Assembly (NCBI GenBank): GCA_035547915.1
Contig: DASZTS010000104.1
Span: forward strand, 50,626-114,625
Length of the DNA stretch: 64,000 nucleotides
Direction of reading: 5' to 3'
Source: DASSFG01 sp035547915
GTDB lineage: Bacteria > Planctomycetota > Planctomycetia > Pirellulales > JAICIG01
Shown: positions 47,008 through 54,654 of the stretch, in pieces
Position numbering within the stretch: position 1 is the stretch's first letter
How the letters are laid out: every line of letters starts with the position of its first letter
The notes under the pieces: model-generated
Database searches by the model: none
Seen by the model: only the letters and a program-made list of their open reading frames with translations
What the model was told of the DNA's origin: nothing
Position numbers and translations under genes: made by a program

Positions 47008-47765
47008 TCGTGCGCCAGTGCCCAACGCAGGTCAGTCTCATCGCCGCGGGCGAGATTCTCGGGCAACACGACGATCGGCCTGCGCCAACCGCTCACAAAC
47101 GGCTGTTCCACCGCAGGGCTGACAAAGAGCCTCACCCCCGCGGCCCTTGCGGCGGTCACGGCTCGCCACATGAATCGGCAGCGCGCGTCGGCCGGCCGCG
47201 ACCGGCGGAGCAAACGGCCCAACGCGGCAATCCCCGCACACCACCAGCCGACCATCCAAGTCACCCCCGCCAGATAGCCGATGATGCACGACCATTTCAG
47301 ATCGGCACCGGCCACCACCTGCAACCACGATGGCCGGGGTTGGTTCAAGCGCGCTCCGCCGATTTGCGCGGTTCCCTGATTACGGGTTGCGTCATTAGCC
47401 GCCGAGCGAACTACCTGTTCGGATTGATCGTTGGGCCGCGACGTGTCCGGCGCGCTGGCCGCTGGCGGGCTCACGTGCGCGAGTGATTCGTCGGGCTGCG
47501 AAGGGCGAGCGTCCTCGTGCGCCGTTTTCGGTGGCATCTCTTGCAGACGCGCCCTGGCAGGCAAGTGCCAAGTCATGTCGGCGGGCCATCCGACGAGCGA
47601 CAGGCACGGAAGCGCCAGGCAGATCAAGATTGCCCCCTGGATCAAACGGATCCTTCGCACGGGCTGCCGCATGCAGACCACGGCGAGCGTCGTCAGCGCC
47701 AGAACGGCGGCGCTCTGGGCGGTCCACCGCGCCAACAGTTCGAAAGCCGCCACATGCCAACCCAT
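46989..47765 (-). pseudogene. Truncated BlaR1/MecR1-like M56 membrane metallopeptidase
   Basis: The 258 residues keep the N-terminal membrane part (FELLARWTAQSAAVLALTTLAVVCM, IQGAILICLALPCLSLVGW, a Pro/Ser-rich loop and WSCIIGYLAGVTWMVGWWCAGIAALGRLL) and the start of the catalytic domain (VRLFVSPAVEQPFVSGWRRPIVVLPENL). It then ends at DLRWALAHEWRYRH. An intact gene would have HExxH here and 150-300 more residues; the second histidine of HExxH is absent. It starts 1 bp after the blaI stop, the standard pairing. The peptidase that would cleave BlaI is therefore likely dead. Confidence 0.75.
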
Positions 47766-47766
47766 A

Positions 47767-48156
47767 TCAATCTCCCTGGCGCGATTGGCCTTCCTTTTGG
47801 CGACGGGCCTCGGCGATGATCTTCTCGATCTGCTTCAACTCGCCGGGGCTCGGGTCGCTCGTTTTGAGCAGGCTGACCACGAACTGATCGAGCGCGCCGT
47901 CGAAGACGTGGTTCAGCAGCCGCGACATCTCGCGGTCGCGGCGGTGCCGGGCGGAGTAGATGAACGTCCGCCCGCGCACCCGGTGCACGACAAGCCCCTT
48001 CTCGTCCATGATCCGCAGCAGTGTCTGCACGGTGTTGAAGGCCAGCGGCGCATGCTGCGACATCCGTTCGTGGACTTCGCGCACGCTGGCGGGACCGATG
48101 TCCCACAGGATCTTCAAGATTTCCAGCTCACGCGGGCTGGGCGTCGGACGACTCAT
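47767..48156 (-). CDS. BlaI/MecI/CopY-family transcriptional repressor
   Basis: About 129 residues from the ATG at 48156; an upstream in-frame ATG at 48195 gives a weak leader. The winged-helix part is SPRELEILKILWDIGPASVREVHERMSQHAPLAFNTVQTLLRIMDEKGLVVHRVRGRTFIY. The dimerisation tail (HVFDGALDQFVVSLLKTSDPSPGELKQIEKIIAEARR) follows. Family knowledge says that it binds its own operator as a dimer and is inactivated by cleavage by the M56 partner. Here that partner is truncated, so control may be constitutive, or another protein may serve. Confidence 0.93.
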   Translation of the reverse strand: MSRPTPSPRELEILKILWDIGPASVREVHERMSQHAPLAFNTVQTLLRIMDEKGLVVHRVRGRTFIYSARHRRDREMSRLLNHVFDGALDQFVVSLLKTSDPSPGELKQIEKIIAEARRQKEGQSRQGD

Positions 48157-48226
48157 CACAACGACCGCGAAATGGTATCGGACGGAAAACGCCAAGCATC
48201 ACGGCCCCGGCGCGACGCCTAATAAC

Positions 48227-48290
48227 TTAGGTGATTGTGCCGCGCATCGTCGGCTTCGTCAACCCTGTTCACCTAAAAAAATAAGTGAAC
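48227..48290 (-). promoter_or_regulatory. Candidate BlaI operator region
   Basis: TTAGGTGA (48227-48234) and its reverse complement TCACCTAA (48269-48276) face each other, and GTTCAC/GTGAAC (48267-48272 and 48285-48290) form a second dyad around CTAAAAAAATAA. The site is 70-135 bp upstream of blaI, where autoregulatory operators of this family usually lie. Confidence 0.4.
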
Positions 48291-48359
48291 GGACGGCGGG
48301 TTGCGTTGTCGAGTCGCTGGACAAACGCGGCCAAGATCGGACCGCCCGATTGTGGCTAA

Positions 48360-48423
48360 GAGCGTATCGAAAAGCGGCGAGCGGCGGACGCCTTCTCGAC
48401 GATGTCCGTTCTCGGACGGGCTC
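48360..48423 (+). mobile_element. MITE-like element, degenerate copy
   Basis: A 64-bp element with ends GAGCGTATCGAAAAG and TTCTCGGACGGGCTC. It aligns over its length with the better-preserved copy at 50604, sharing an internal GGCGAG block. Flanking bases TAA/TGA are not identical, so no clear target duplication remains. Confidence 0.5.
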
Positions 48424-48475
48424 TGAATGAAAACGGGGCCAGGATCGCGAGGATCCCGACCCCGAGGCGTTCCAA

Positions 48476-48570
48476 GAGCGGCTGACAAACCTCATTGCTG
48501 GAGCGCCGCGCGTGAATCGGCCGTGAAACGCCGATTCTTGTGGAGCTCGCCAGCGTTTTGTCGGTTGCTC
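48476..48570 (+). repeat. MITE-like dispersed repeat, copy A
   Basis: A 95-bp element with ends GAGCGGCTGACAAACC and TTTTGTCGGTTGCTC (imperfect inverted repeats) and the core AATCGGCCGTGAAACGCCGA. It lies between blaI and the STN-like gene, just after the degenerate MITE of the other family. The rest of this 456-bp gap contains a GC-rich hairpin around 48435-48465, which could act as a terminator in either direction. Confidence 0.75.
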
Positions 48571-48612
48571 TAAAAACGTTGGGCTGTCAATGGGTTGAAG
48601 ATCGTTCGGTTA

Positions 48613-50019
48613 TCAAAACGGGCCCATACCGCCCATACCCATTCCACCCATGCCGCCACCCATGCCTCCGCCGGTCATGCCGCCCATGCCCATGCCGCCG
48701 CCCATGCCTCCCATGCCACCGCCCATGCCTCCCATCCGCGGTTGCGGGATCGGGATGACGAGGTCGGCAACCGGATAAACGCGCGTAGTGAGCAGGTTCT
48801 CCGATTCGCTGCGGCTTGTGATCAGGAGTACTTCGTTGCGAATCACGTACGTCAGGTCCATCTCGCCCAGCAGCAGTTTCAAAGCCGAGCGAAGGGTGAT
48901 TCCCTTGATGCTGCGCGTGACCGGTACCTCGCTGCCGACACCGAGATCGGCCAGCGCCCGCGCATCGAGTTGGATCTCGATACCGTGCCGCTCCTTGAGG
49001 TAATCCACCACCTCGGTCAGCGGCTGCTCGGTAAAATCGACCTCGGTCTTCTCATCCAGTGCGGCGAGGATCTTGGTCTCGCTCTCGGAATGCTGCATCA
49101 GGTCGACCGCCTTGTATTTTTTGCGGCGCTCCGTGAGCAACTGCCAGACCTCGGGGGCGGGGTAGAGGATGGGCGGCTCGTCCGAGAGTGGCACATGAGA
49201 CAGTTCGATCTGATAGGTCGTATCCACGAGCCCTTTGTGCCGCATGTCTCGCACGGCGATTATGTCGGCCGTGTGGCCCGTCATCCGTGCGGTCAACTCG
49301 GCGCCGCGCAAACCGGGCCGACCCGGTCGCATCTCTTCGGCCAGGCTGGCCACCGTCTCGGCGTCGCGGTAACGTTTCTCGTCCATCAGCGCATTGAACC
49401 GCGACAGGAACTGATCGACCTTCTCTTCTTGCAAAACCTCTTGGCGATTGGCCCGTTCGCGAGCCTCTCCCTCGGCGGCAACTTGTTGCGCCCGCAGCCG
49501 GCGCTCGGCCTGCACTTCGGCTTGGCGGCGGGCCGACCGCAACTCGGCCTCGATCTGTTCCACGAGTTGGTCGCGCGCCTCGCTACGAAGTTCGCTCGCG
49601 TGGCGAACCTTCTCCAAGAGCACCGTCAGCGACTGCACGGCCTGCTCGGGGTTCGTGCCCGCGGCTGCGCGAGCTTCCTTGAGTCCGTTTCCGACCTCAG
49701 ACCGCAAAAAACCTTCGAAGAGTTTTAGATCTCGCTCGGTCTTGTCGAGGAGTTGCCCGTCGGGTTCGTCGGCGGGCGGCATCGAATCGACTGACTGGTC
49801 GCGGCCGCGGGGCCGTGTGAGCTTCAGATCGTTCGAGGTCGCCCCGCCCCGCTTTCCTTTTTCGGCGGCCAGGTGCATCGGCCGCCCGCCTACCGCCGGA
49901 GGGTCGGTCCGGTCGAAATCACTGGTGTCGGGCGCGTCCCCCTTGGCCGCGCCGATCGATAAGAGAACGACCCCGAACAGCCCGCCCGTCAGCCGTAACG
50001 AAAAACTGCACGACCTCAT
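48613..50019 (-). CDS. Exported coiled-coil protein with STN/secretin-like domain and Gly-Met-rich tail
   Basis: About 468 residues from the ATG at 50019; 50067 is the frame limit. A signal segment (LTGGLFGVVLLSIGAAKG) is followed by a long helical region (ELRSEARDQLVEQIEAELRSARRQAEVQAERRLRAQQ). Near residues 330-430 a secretin short domain is suggested by VDFTEQPLTEVVDYLKERHGIEIQLDARAL and GITLRSALKLLLGEMDLTYVIRNEVLLITS. The tail is a string of GGM and GMG repeats after PIPQPRMGG. Tails of this type occur in planctomycete proteins of unknown role. It is upstream, in transcription order, of the repeat-rich gap before blaI. Confidence 0.75.
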   Translation of the reverse strand: MRSCSFSLRLTGGLFGVVLLSIGAAKGDAPDTSDFDRTDPPAVGGRPMHLAAEKGKRGGATSNDLKLTRPRGRDQSVDSMPPADEPDGQLLDKTERDLKLFEGFLRSEVGNGLKEARAAAGTNPEQAVQSLTVLLEKVRHASELRSEARDQLVEQIEAELRSARRQAEVQAERRLRAQQVAAEGEARERANRQEVLQEEKVDQFLSRFNALMDEKRYRDAETVASLAEEMRPGRPGLRGAELTARMTGHTADIIAVRDMRHKGLVDTTYQIELSHVPLSDEPPILYPAPEVWQLLTERRKKYKAVDLMQHSESETKILAALDEKTEVDFTEQPLTEVVDYLKERHGIEIQLDARALADLGVGSEVPVTRSIKGITLRSALKLLLGEMDLTYVIRNEVLLITSRSESENLLTTRVYPVADLVIPIPQPRMGGMGGGMGGMGGGMGMGGMTGGGMGGGMGGMGMGGMGPF

Positions 50020-50603
50020 GGCTCTCTTGCTCCGTGCACAAAAGAAAGGCCGGACTTGGACAGTCACACCTGCACAAGCCCCGCACCTGAAATTGTCTGA
50101 GCTGTCAAGAACTTGTTTCAGCGACGCACCACCCCGTGCTGCGCCGATCGGTTGATTGGCAACGCCTCAAGTCATGCGGTACACAAACCTCGGATAAATG
50201 CGCGACGGCCTCTTGGCCGCTTCGATCGAACCTCTTTCACATGCAAACGTGCGCTAACGCTCACATTTATTGGTGCATGGATGTGCGCGGATAAAATTGT
50301 CGACAAACGCACGGCCTCGACGCCGGCCGGTTCCGCATCGGCCATTTGCGCGAGAGCGCGGCGTTTTTCTAGCTATCCCGTGATCGGCCCTGGTTTAGAA
50401 ATGCGACCGAACCAGGCGGCAAACGAAACTGCCGTGCTGTGGGCTGGTGCACCCCAAATTCGGATCGGTCTCAGACGCTCGACCGACAAAGGTCGGGCTT
50501 CCGCAACAGCGAAGGGCAAATGTTTTCCGAGGCTGTCAAAAAGCCGACCGGTTTCGCCACACGTACTTGGCTGACCGAATCCGTTTTTTGGCGGCCTCTT
50601 TTA

Positions 50604-50671
50604 GAGCCGATCCGAAAACCTGTTGGCGAGTCGAACCATTACTGTCGCAACATCGCTTCTCGGATAGGCTC
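50604..50671 (+). mobile_element. 68-bp MITE with TTA target duplication
   Basis: Ends GAGCCGATCCGAAAAC and CTTCTCGGATAGGCTC are inverted repeats with a few mismatches, and TTA stands directly on both sides (50601-50603 and 50672-50674). The ends match the left end of the IS5-like element at 63861. No coding capacity. The 50.0-51.5 kb stretch around it holds no gene that I can support. Confidence 0.7.
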
Positions 50672-51265
50672 TTAGATGAAAGGTGTTCCGCCGCAGACAT
50701 GGGCCCGTGGGCCGCCTCTTCTCACAACCGTGATCGTACCAGGATGCGACAAGGCGTCAAGCAAATTTGTCGAACGGCGGTTTTTTTGCGCCCGGCCCGG
50801 GATGCGTTCGACAGGCCGCCACGACTCGGCTCAATAAGGCCGGCATTCTGGGCAATGTCGGCCGACCTTGCGTTGGTCGTGCTGTTATGTCGAACTCGAC
50901 TCGTCGCAACGAAGAGAATAAAGATCGGAAATTTTCTTGCAGCATTTGAGGCACATACGATAGAATCATGTTCGTCGGTGCTTGCATCGACAAATGGCCA
51001 CCCAGCTACCTGCCCCGGCTGCGGTGGCCTTTTATTCGTTTGCGGGCTGTTGCCAAACTCGATTCAGTCGAGCTTGCTCCCGGTCCTCAGCTCTTCTCCT
51101 CCGGCCAGCACCACTCGGTGAACGGCCGGTTCCGCACGTAGCGGGGTTCGTGCAATCGTTCGTCGCTGATTCCTCCGGTATTCGCCGGTCGTCGGTGATG
51201 TCGACATACCCCATGGAGCTTCCGCATCTCATGGCTCAGCGGGTTGGAACGGTCGTTCTTGACCG

Positions 51266-51505
51266 TCACCGTGGAACTGTGCGTAGAAAGGTGAAGGGGT
51301 GGGTGCCGCTGCCGTCACCGCCGTTCCATTTCCCGAAATAAGAGATCTTCTTGTTGACCTTCGCGGCCCACTGCCCCGACGCGTATCGGAACATCGGGAA
51401 GGTGCATAGGGCAACAAAGTGGGCTCGCGCTGTCACGCGACGACGGGGTGGCTCGACCTTCGCCTTGCCCTTGCTGGCGGCTTTCCCGTTCGGTAGGTTC
51501 GGCAT
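51266..51505 (-). pseudogene. Decayed N-terminal fragment of a tyrosine recombinase
   Basis: From an ATG at 51505 the frame reads 79 residues. FRYASGQWAAKVNKKISYFGKWNG matches the arm-type or core N-terminal motif of planctomycete phage integrases (usually SGQW-KKI-GK--YFG-W-D). After it the sequence leaves the family and stops. It lies next to the broken tRNA, on the opposite side from the phage-like genes. Only the first ~60 residues of a ~400-residue integrase are therefore present. Confidence 0.6.
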
Positions 51506-51719
51506 GTTCGCTTCCCGTTGGTGGTGAGGTTGGTGTAGTGCTTGGCGTCTGGATGATTGCGAGCCGTGATCCGCTGCCATCGAACGTTGCAACCCAGCAA
51601 ATCTGGGCCTTTCCGCGACGTTCTCGCACCTACACCCCAGATTCGCCTGGCGTAGGAAATGGTGTAGTCACTCCACCGACCACCGGCGGGAGTCAACAAA
51701 ACTCCGTATATTACGGCAC

Positions 51720-51758
51720 GCGCCCGTAGCTCAATTGGATAGAGCAGCGGACTTCTAA
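51720..51758 (+). tRNA. 5' half of tRNA-Arg(UCU), broken in the anticodon loop
   Basis: Bases 51720-51758 fold as a tRNA start: acceptor GCGCCCG, D arm GCTC-AATTGGATA-GAGC, anticodon stem GCGGA and loop CTTCTAA with anticodon UCU. The next bases (GGCAG) do not pair with the stem. The break is exactly at position 38, a known crossover point for tyrosine integrases. TATATT upstream (51707-51712) may be its -10. No 3' half is in the window, so this is an attachment-site remnant. Confidence 0.85.
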
Positions 51759-51879
51759 GGCAGAAAGATAGTGTACAGCCTGACAACCAAAGGCCCGAAA
51801 AAACGTTACTTTTGCCGACACTTCTTTCATTAGGCCAGCGTAGCACCCTAACTGTACAAACCGGGCCAAACCGGGTATA

Positions 51880-51899
51880 ACGGTTGTCACGACAACCGT
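51880..51899. promoter_or_regulatory. Perfect 9-2-9 inverted repeat
   Basis: ACGGTTGTC-AC-GACAACCGT is a perfect dyad 55 bp before the plus-strand gene at 51955. It could be an operator or a recombinase accessory site at the element's left end; AAACCGGG is repeated just before it. Confidence 0.45.
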
Positions 51900-51954
51900 G
51901 GGATTGCATAACTAGTGCATTGCCCTAGACACTTGGGAAAATGGTGCAGGACCG

Positions 51955-52308
51955 ATGATTGACGACAACCTGCGAAAGCGAATCGACGACGACGTTATCA
52001 GACCGGCTCTCCAGTCCGTCGTGAACGTCAGAGGGGGCGAGCTAGACCGGAACATACCCAAAGCCCACATCTTCGGTGGCGTTCTGGAATTCGTCATTGA
52101 GCCAAAAACCAATGATGCTTGGGCGATCTACATCAAGTGGAGTGAGCCACCTCATCCTGGCCGTCATTGGGCTGGTGACGTACTTCCCGGTCACGAATTC
52201 AGCGTCAATGCGACAACTAATTGGGATGACTTAATCGAAAAGCTTTCCAAGGTGGCGCAGGCCCAAGCCGCCGAAATGAACAAAAAATTTGGGACGCTCC
52301 ACCAATAA
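51955..52308 (+). CDS. Hypothetical protein, 117 aa, at left end of phage-like block
   Basis: The plausible product starts MIDDNLRKRIDDDVIRPALQ and contains IEPKTNDAWAIYIKWSEPPHPGRHWAGDVLPGHEFSV, then a helical C-terminus (WDDLIEKLSKVAQAQAAEMNKKFG). It has no membrane segments. It is read against the direction of the neighbouring phage-like genes. No family was recognised, and the coding call rests on natural composition. Confidence 0.6.
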   Translation: MIDDNLRKRIDDDVIRPALQSVVNVRGGELDRNIPKAHIFGGVLEFVIEPKTNDAWAIYIKWSEPPHPGRHWAGDVLPGHEFSVNATTNWDDLIEKLSKVAQAQAAEMNKKFGTLHQ

Positions 52309-52321
52309 AGCCCGTGCGCTG

Positions 52322-52513
52322 CTATGGCGTCGGCTGCTTCGTTCCGGTTGACGCCGCTTTGATGTGATTGAGCGTCACGGCCGGCGGGGCATCGACCGCA
52401 AGCTCGATCCCGCTGTTGCGGGGGCGTGGAGGCATCGGCGTTAGCGTCACGATTGTGCCATCGGGGAACTTCACTTCGGTGGCCTGGCCGAATTTGACGC
52501 GTCTCACGAGCAT
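52322..52513 (-). CDS. CsrA-like small protein
   Basis: A 63-residue protein from the ATG at 52513; an upstream frame to 52609 adds an unlikely leader. The pattern MLVRRVKFGQATEVKFPDG, TIVTLTPM, then GIELAVDAPPAVTLNHI follows the strands and RNA-binding end of CsrA (usually MLVL-R----I-I-----V-V----G--V-LGIEAP--V---R-E). The core arginine of the binding loop is not clear. A GGAG SD precedes the ATG. CsrA binds GGA motifs in mRNA leaders. A phage-borne copy could change host gene control; the match is weak. Confidence 0.45.
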   Translation of the reverse strand: MLVRRVKFGQATEVKFPDGTIVTLTPMPPRPRNSGIELAVDAPPAVTLNHIKAASTGTKQPTP

Positions 52514-52749
52514 GGTGATACTCCGTTGGGTTGCCGGCCATTGTCGCCGTGTCAGTGCCGATTGTCTACCAGTTCCATTGCCGTCCGAATCTTGCTTTCG
52601 GCGTTCCAAGAGAGCCCGAGCCCCTACGATCGCATTAGACGCACGCCCTGCCGCAAGGCATCGACGGTCGAACGTGGCCCCAATCTCGCGTCTGGTGTGA
52701 TCGTGGCGAACCGGTTTCGGCCGCAGCTCTGGCGCGGTCTAATGTTCCT

Positions 52750-52863
52750 GTGAAACGACGCTTTCTCCAATTCAGCCTGCGCGGGTTGCTGGGGGTGGCC
52801 GCGCTCGTCTGCATGGCGCTAGGTGGCCGGCACTTGCTCGAAATCTACGGGAATCGCAGGTAG
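52750..52863 (+). CDS. 37-aa FSLRGLL-type membrane peptide
   Basis: The GTG-started product is MKRRFLQFSLRGLLGVAAL followed by VCMALGGRHLLEIYGNRR, one hydrophobic helix after a basic start. The RRF-QFSLR-LL start is shared with the minus-strand genes at 52871 and 53234. It is convergent with both neighbours. The shared motif is the only support, as it is too short for composition tests. Confidence 0.4.
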   Translation: MKRRFLQFSLRGLLGVAALVCMALGGRHLLEIYGNRR

Positions 52864-52870
52864 TGGGACA

Positions 52871-53230
52871 TCAGTGTGGTGAAGGATCTGGGGTGGCCGA
52901 CGCGCGACCACCTGCGTCGGCCGCCGAGTCTTCGGGGCTCTCTGGCGTCGAGTCCGATTGCCGCCCATCTAGTGTGTCCATCAAGTCGCCTACGGTAGGC
53001 TGCCCCTTCGACTTGCCCGATTCAGCCCTTTCCTTTCTGATTATCCGCTGAAGCCGTTCGATGTATCTGGCTGTGGGTTCGTTGTAGTCCTCCCAAAACT
53101 TGATTTGTAGCAGGAGGCGGTCTTGTTCCTTCTGCGAGGATATCCGTTGCCAAGCTGCGCCGGCAAAGAACGCCGCCACCACCAGCATGGCCACCAGCAA
53201 CGCGCGGAGTGTGAACTGTGGGCGAGGCAT
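52871..53230 (-). CDS. FTLRALL-type single-helix membrane protein
   Basis: A 119-residue protein beginning MPRPQFTLRALLVAMLVVAAFFAGAAWQ, one membrane helix after the RALL start motif. A coiled segment (DRLLLQIKFWEDYNEPTARYIERLQRIIRKERAE) and a polar tail follow. This start is common among short planctomycete membrane proteins. Its position at the end of a phage operon would fit a spanin or holin, but that is only inference. It begins 3 bp after the neighbour at 53234. Confidence 0.6.
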   Translation of the reverse strand: MPRPQFTLRALLVAMLVVAAFFAGAAWQRISSQKEQDRLLLQIKFWEDYNEPTARYIERLQRIIRKERAESGKSKGQPTVGDLMDTLDGRQSDSTPESPEDSAADAGGRASATPDPSPH

Positions 53231-53233
53231 GGT

Positions 53234-53497
53234 TCAAAAGCCTATTCCAAAGACGGCGAGATGTGCCAAGACGAGTAGCGGCATGGCCATGAATGCTCCG
53301 ACGACCGCAAATCGCCAGGGGCGCGAGAATAGGATTCCGATTGCGCCCCCCATTGCCGCTGCTGATGCTTGAAGTAGAAACATGCTCCCGAGCGGGCCGG
53401 CGCGCTCCCCAATGGCCTGCAAGCAAACAAGGCCCATCGCAACGAGCGTGACCTGCGAGAGCAATGCTCCCAAGCCGAACTGAAACCGTCGGGTCAT
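53234..53497 (-). CDS. FQFGLGALL-type small membrane protein
   Basis: An 87-residue protein with three hydrophobic helices (LLSQVTLVAMGLVCLQAIG, GSMFLLQASAAAMGGAIGILF and AVVGAFMAMPLLVLAHLAVFG), separated by short polar turns. It starts MTRRFQFGLGALL. Holin is the usual role for a protein of this size in phage DNA, but the start motif is shared with chromosomal planctomycete proteins. It follows the MuF-like gene by 57 bp. Confidence 0.6.
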   Translation of the reverse strand: MTRRFQFGLGALLSQVTLVAMGLVCLQAIGERAGPLGSMFLLQASAAAMGGAIGILFSRPWRFAVVGAFMAMPLLVLAHLAVFGIGF

Positions 53498-53554
53498 CCC
53501 ATCAGCTTAGCGATGCGCCGTTCTGGCCGCAAAACATCTGGCTTGCCACCCCCT

Positions 53555-54214
53555 TTACGCTGCCGCCCACACTCGGGCGTTGAGCCACTCAAGCCAGCAT
53601 CGACATACCGGGTGCATCGGTGGCCCCATCGGCGCGAACGAGCCCCAATAGTCGCGTGATCGTCCGGCCAACGGCGCGCATCGATCGCAAACCCGAGCGT
53701 CGCGGGCAGTTCTCCAGACGGGAACGAGCCGCGGCTTACCAGAGCGATCGTAAAAGAAGACGGCCGCGTGCTCACCCGCGCTCGTTGCGCGCGTGCATTC
53801 GGTGGCTGCGACGGCCTCTAACCTGGCGTCGCTCATGAAGATCGTTGCCAGGGCATCACTGATCCGGCGCGCGTCGCCGCTGCTCGACGCCAGCGCGGCT
53901 TGAACCAGTTCCTGCGAGGTGCTGACGACTTCGCGGGCCAGTTCTGGCGCGAACCCGGCAGCCCACTGCTGAGCCGTCCCGCGGAACATACCGGCCGAAA
54001 CCACAACCGCGTTGTCGAGCAATAGGGCCACGCCGGCTTGCTGGAATACGTCGCGAAGCTCTGCCGTCATCACGCGGGTTAGATCGGCTTCAAACGCTGC
54101 GTAGGGCACGTTAGAGGGGTTTGTGAGTGCCCGGCGGAACTGTGCCTCAAAGATCGGTTCTAACTCGCCGATGATCTTCTTTTCGGTGTCGTCGCGGTTT
54201 GCTAACTCAGGCAT
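53555..54214 (-). CDS. Phage head morphogenesis (Mu F/SPP1 gp7-like) protein
   Basis: A 219-residue protein. The C-terminal landmark is WRTARDARVCDRCAPLAGRSRD, followed by PPMHPVCRCWLEW, and CTRATSAGEHAAVFFYDRSG lies before it, the usual MuF-like core with its cysteine/histidine set. The N-terminal 110 residues are helical (MTAELRDVFQQAGVALLLDN). Such proteins sit at the portal vertex. It normally follows portal; here it comes after the tape measure, an unusual order. It overlaps the gene at 54202 by 13 bp. Confidence 0.8.
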   Translation of the reverse strand: MPELANRDDTEKKIIGELEPIFEAQFRRALTNPSNVPYAAFEADLTRVMTAELRDVFQQAGVALLLDNAVVVSAGMFRGTAQQWAAGFAPELAREVVSTSQELVQAALASSSGDARRISDALATIFMSDARLEAVAATECTRATSAGEHAAVFFYDRSGKPRLVPVWRTARDARVCDRCAPLAGRSRDYWGSFAPMGPPMHPVCRCWLEWLNARVWAAA

Positions 54215-54654
54215 CTGCCCCCCGTGACTGCTTTGAGCCAGGCCATGAGCCGATCGTCGCCAAGATCGAAGATGATGTGCCCGTGTTCATTCCTTCCGGC
54301 CGAGGGAATCATTCCATCGCGCGCCAGTGTCGTAACCGTGTTCCACGAACAGCCAGACAGCTTTGCCAGTTCTATCGCCGTGACTGTCTCTCCGGTGATC
54401 GGCCGCGGTGGTGCTGGCGGCGCCACGCTCTCGGCTTGGAGCGGTTCGACGTATTCCGTCATCCAGCCCTTGGCGGTCTTGACGGGCCGATCGAAGCGCA
54501 CTTCCTGCCACTGGCTGAGCCTGCACCACTCAATGCCGTGGACGGCCAAACGATGAAAGAAGACGTTCGGATCGATGATGCCGAACCCGCGGATATGGTT
54601 GATCTTCTTTACGTGGCCGACTTGTCGTTCGGCGTCGATTTCAGTACGGGTCAT
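54202..54654 (-). CDS. Cold-shock-like domain fused to a helix-turn-helix
   Basis: A 150-residue protein. Residues about 12-73 follow the cold-shock strand order: GHVKKINHIRGFGIIDPNVFFHR, then QWQEVRFDRPVKTAKGWMTEYVEP. A Pro-rich linker leads to residues 90-145, where AIELAKLSGCSWNTVTTLARDGMI resembles a MerR/excisionase-type helix-turn-helix. A protein that can bind single-stranded nucleic acid and DNA would fit late-gene control or packaging. It overlaps both neighbours (13 and 14 bp), so it belongs to the tail-head operon. Confidence 0.6.
   Translation of the reverse strand: MTRTEIDAERQVGHVKKINHIRGFGIIDPNVFFHRLAVHGIEWCRLSQWQEVRFDRPVKTAKGWMTEYVEPLQAESVAPPAPPRPITGETVTAIELAKLSGCSWNTVTTLARDGMIPSAGRNEHGHIIFDLGDDRLMAWLKAVTGGRCLS

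Noticed and set aside
46597..47041. Two overlapping minus-strand frames of 84 and 124 codons
   Set aside because: Each has protein-like patches but only in parts, consistent with decayed sequence at the broken M56 gene; not reported as genes.
50757..50993. 78-codon minus-strand frame
   Set aside because: Poor composition in a gene-poor, repeat-bearing stretch; no ribosome binding site.
51759..52060. Group I intron splitting tRNA-Arg
   Set aside because: The expected 3' exon (TCCGC and a T arm) is not found in the next several hundred bases.
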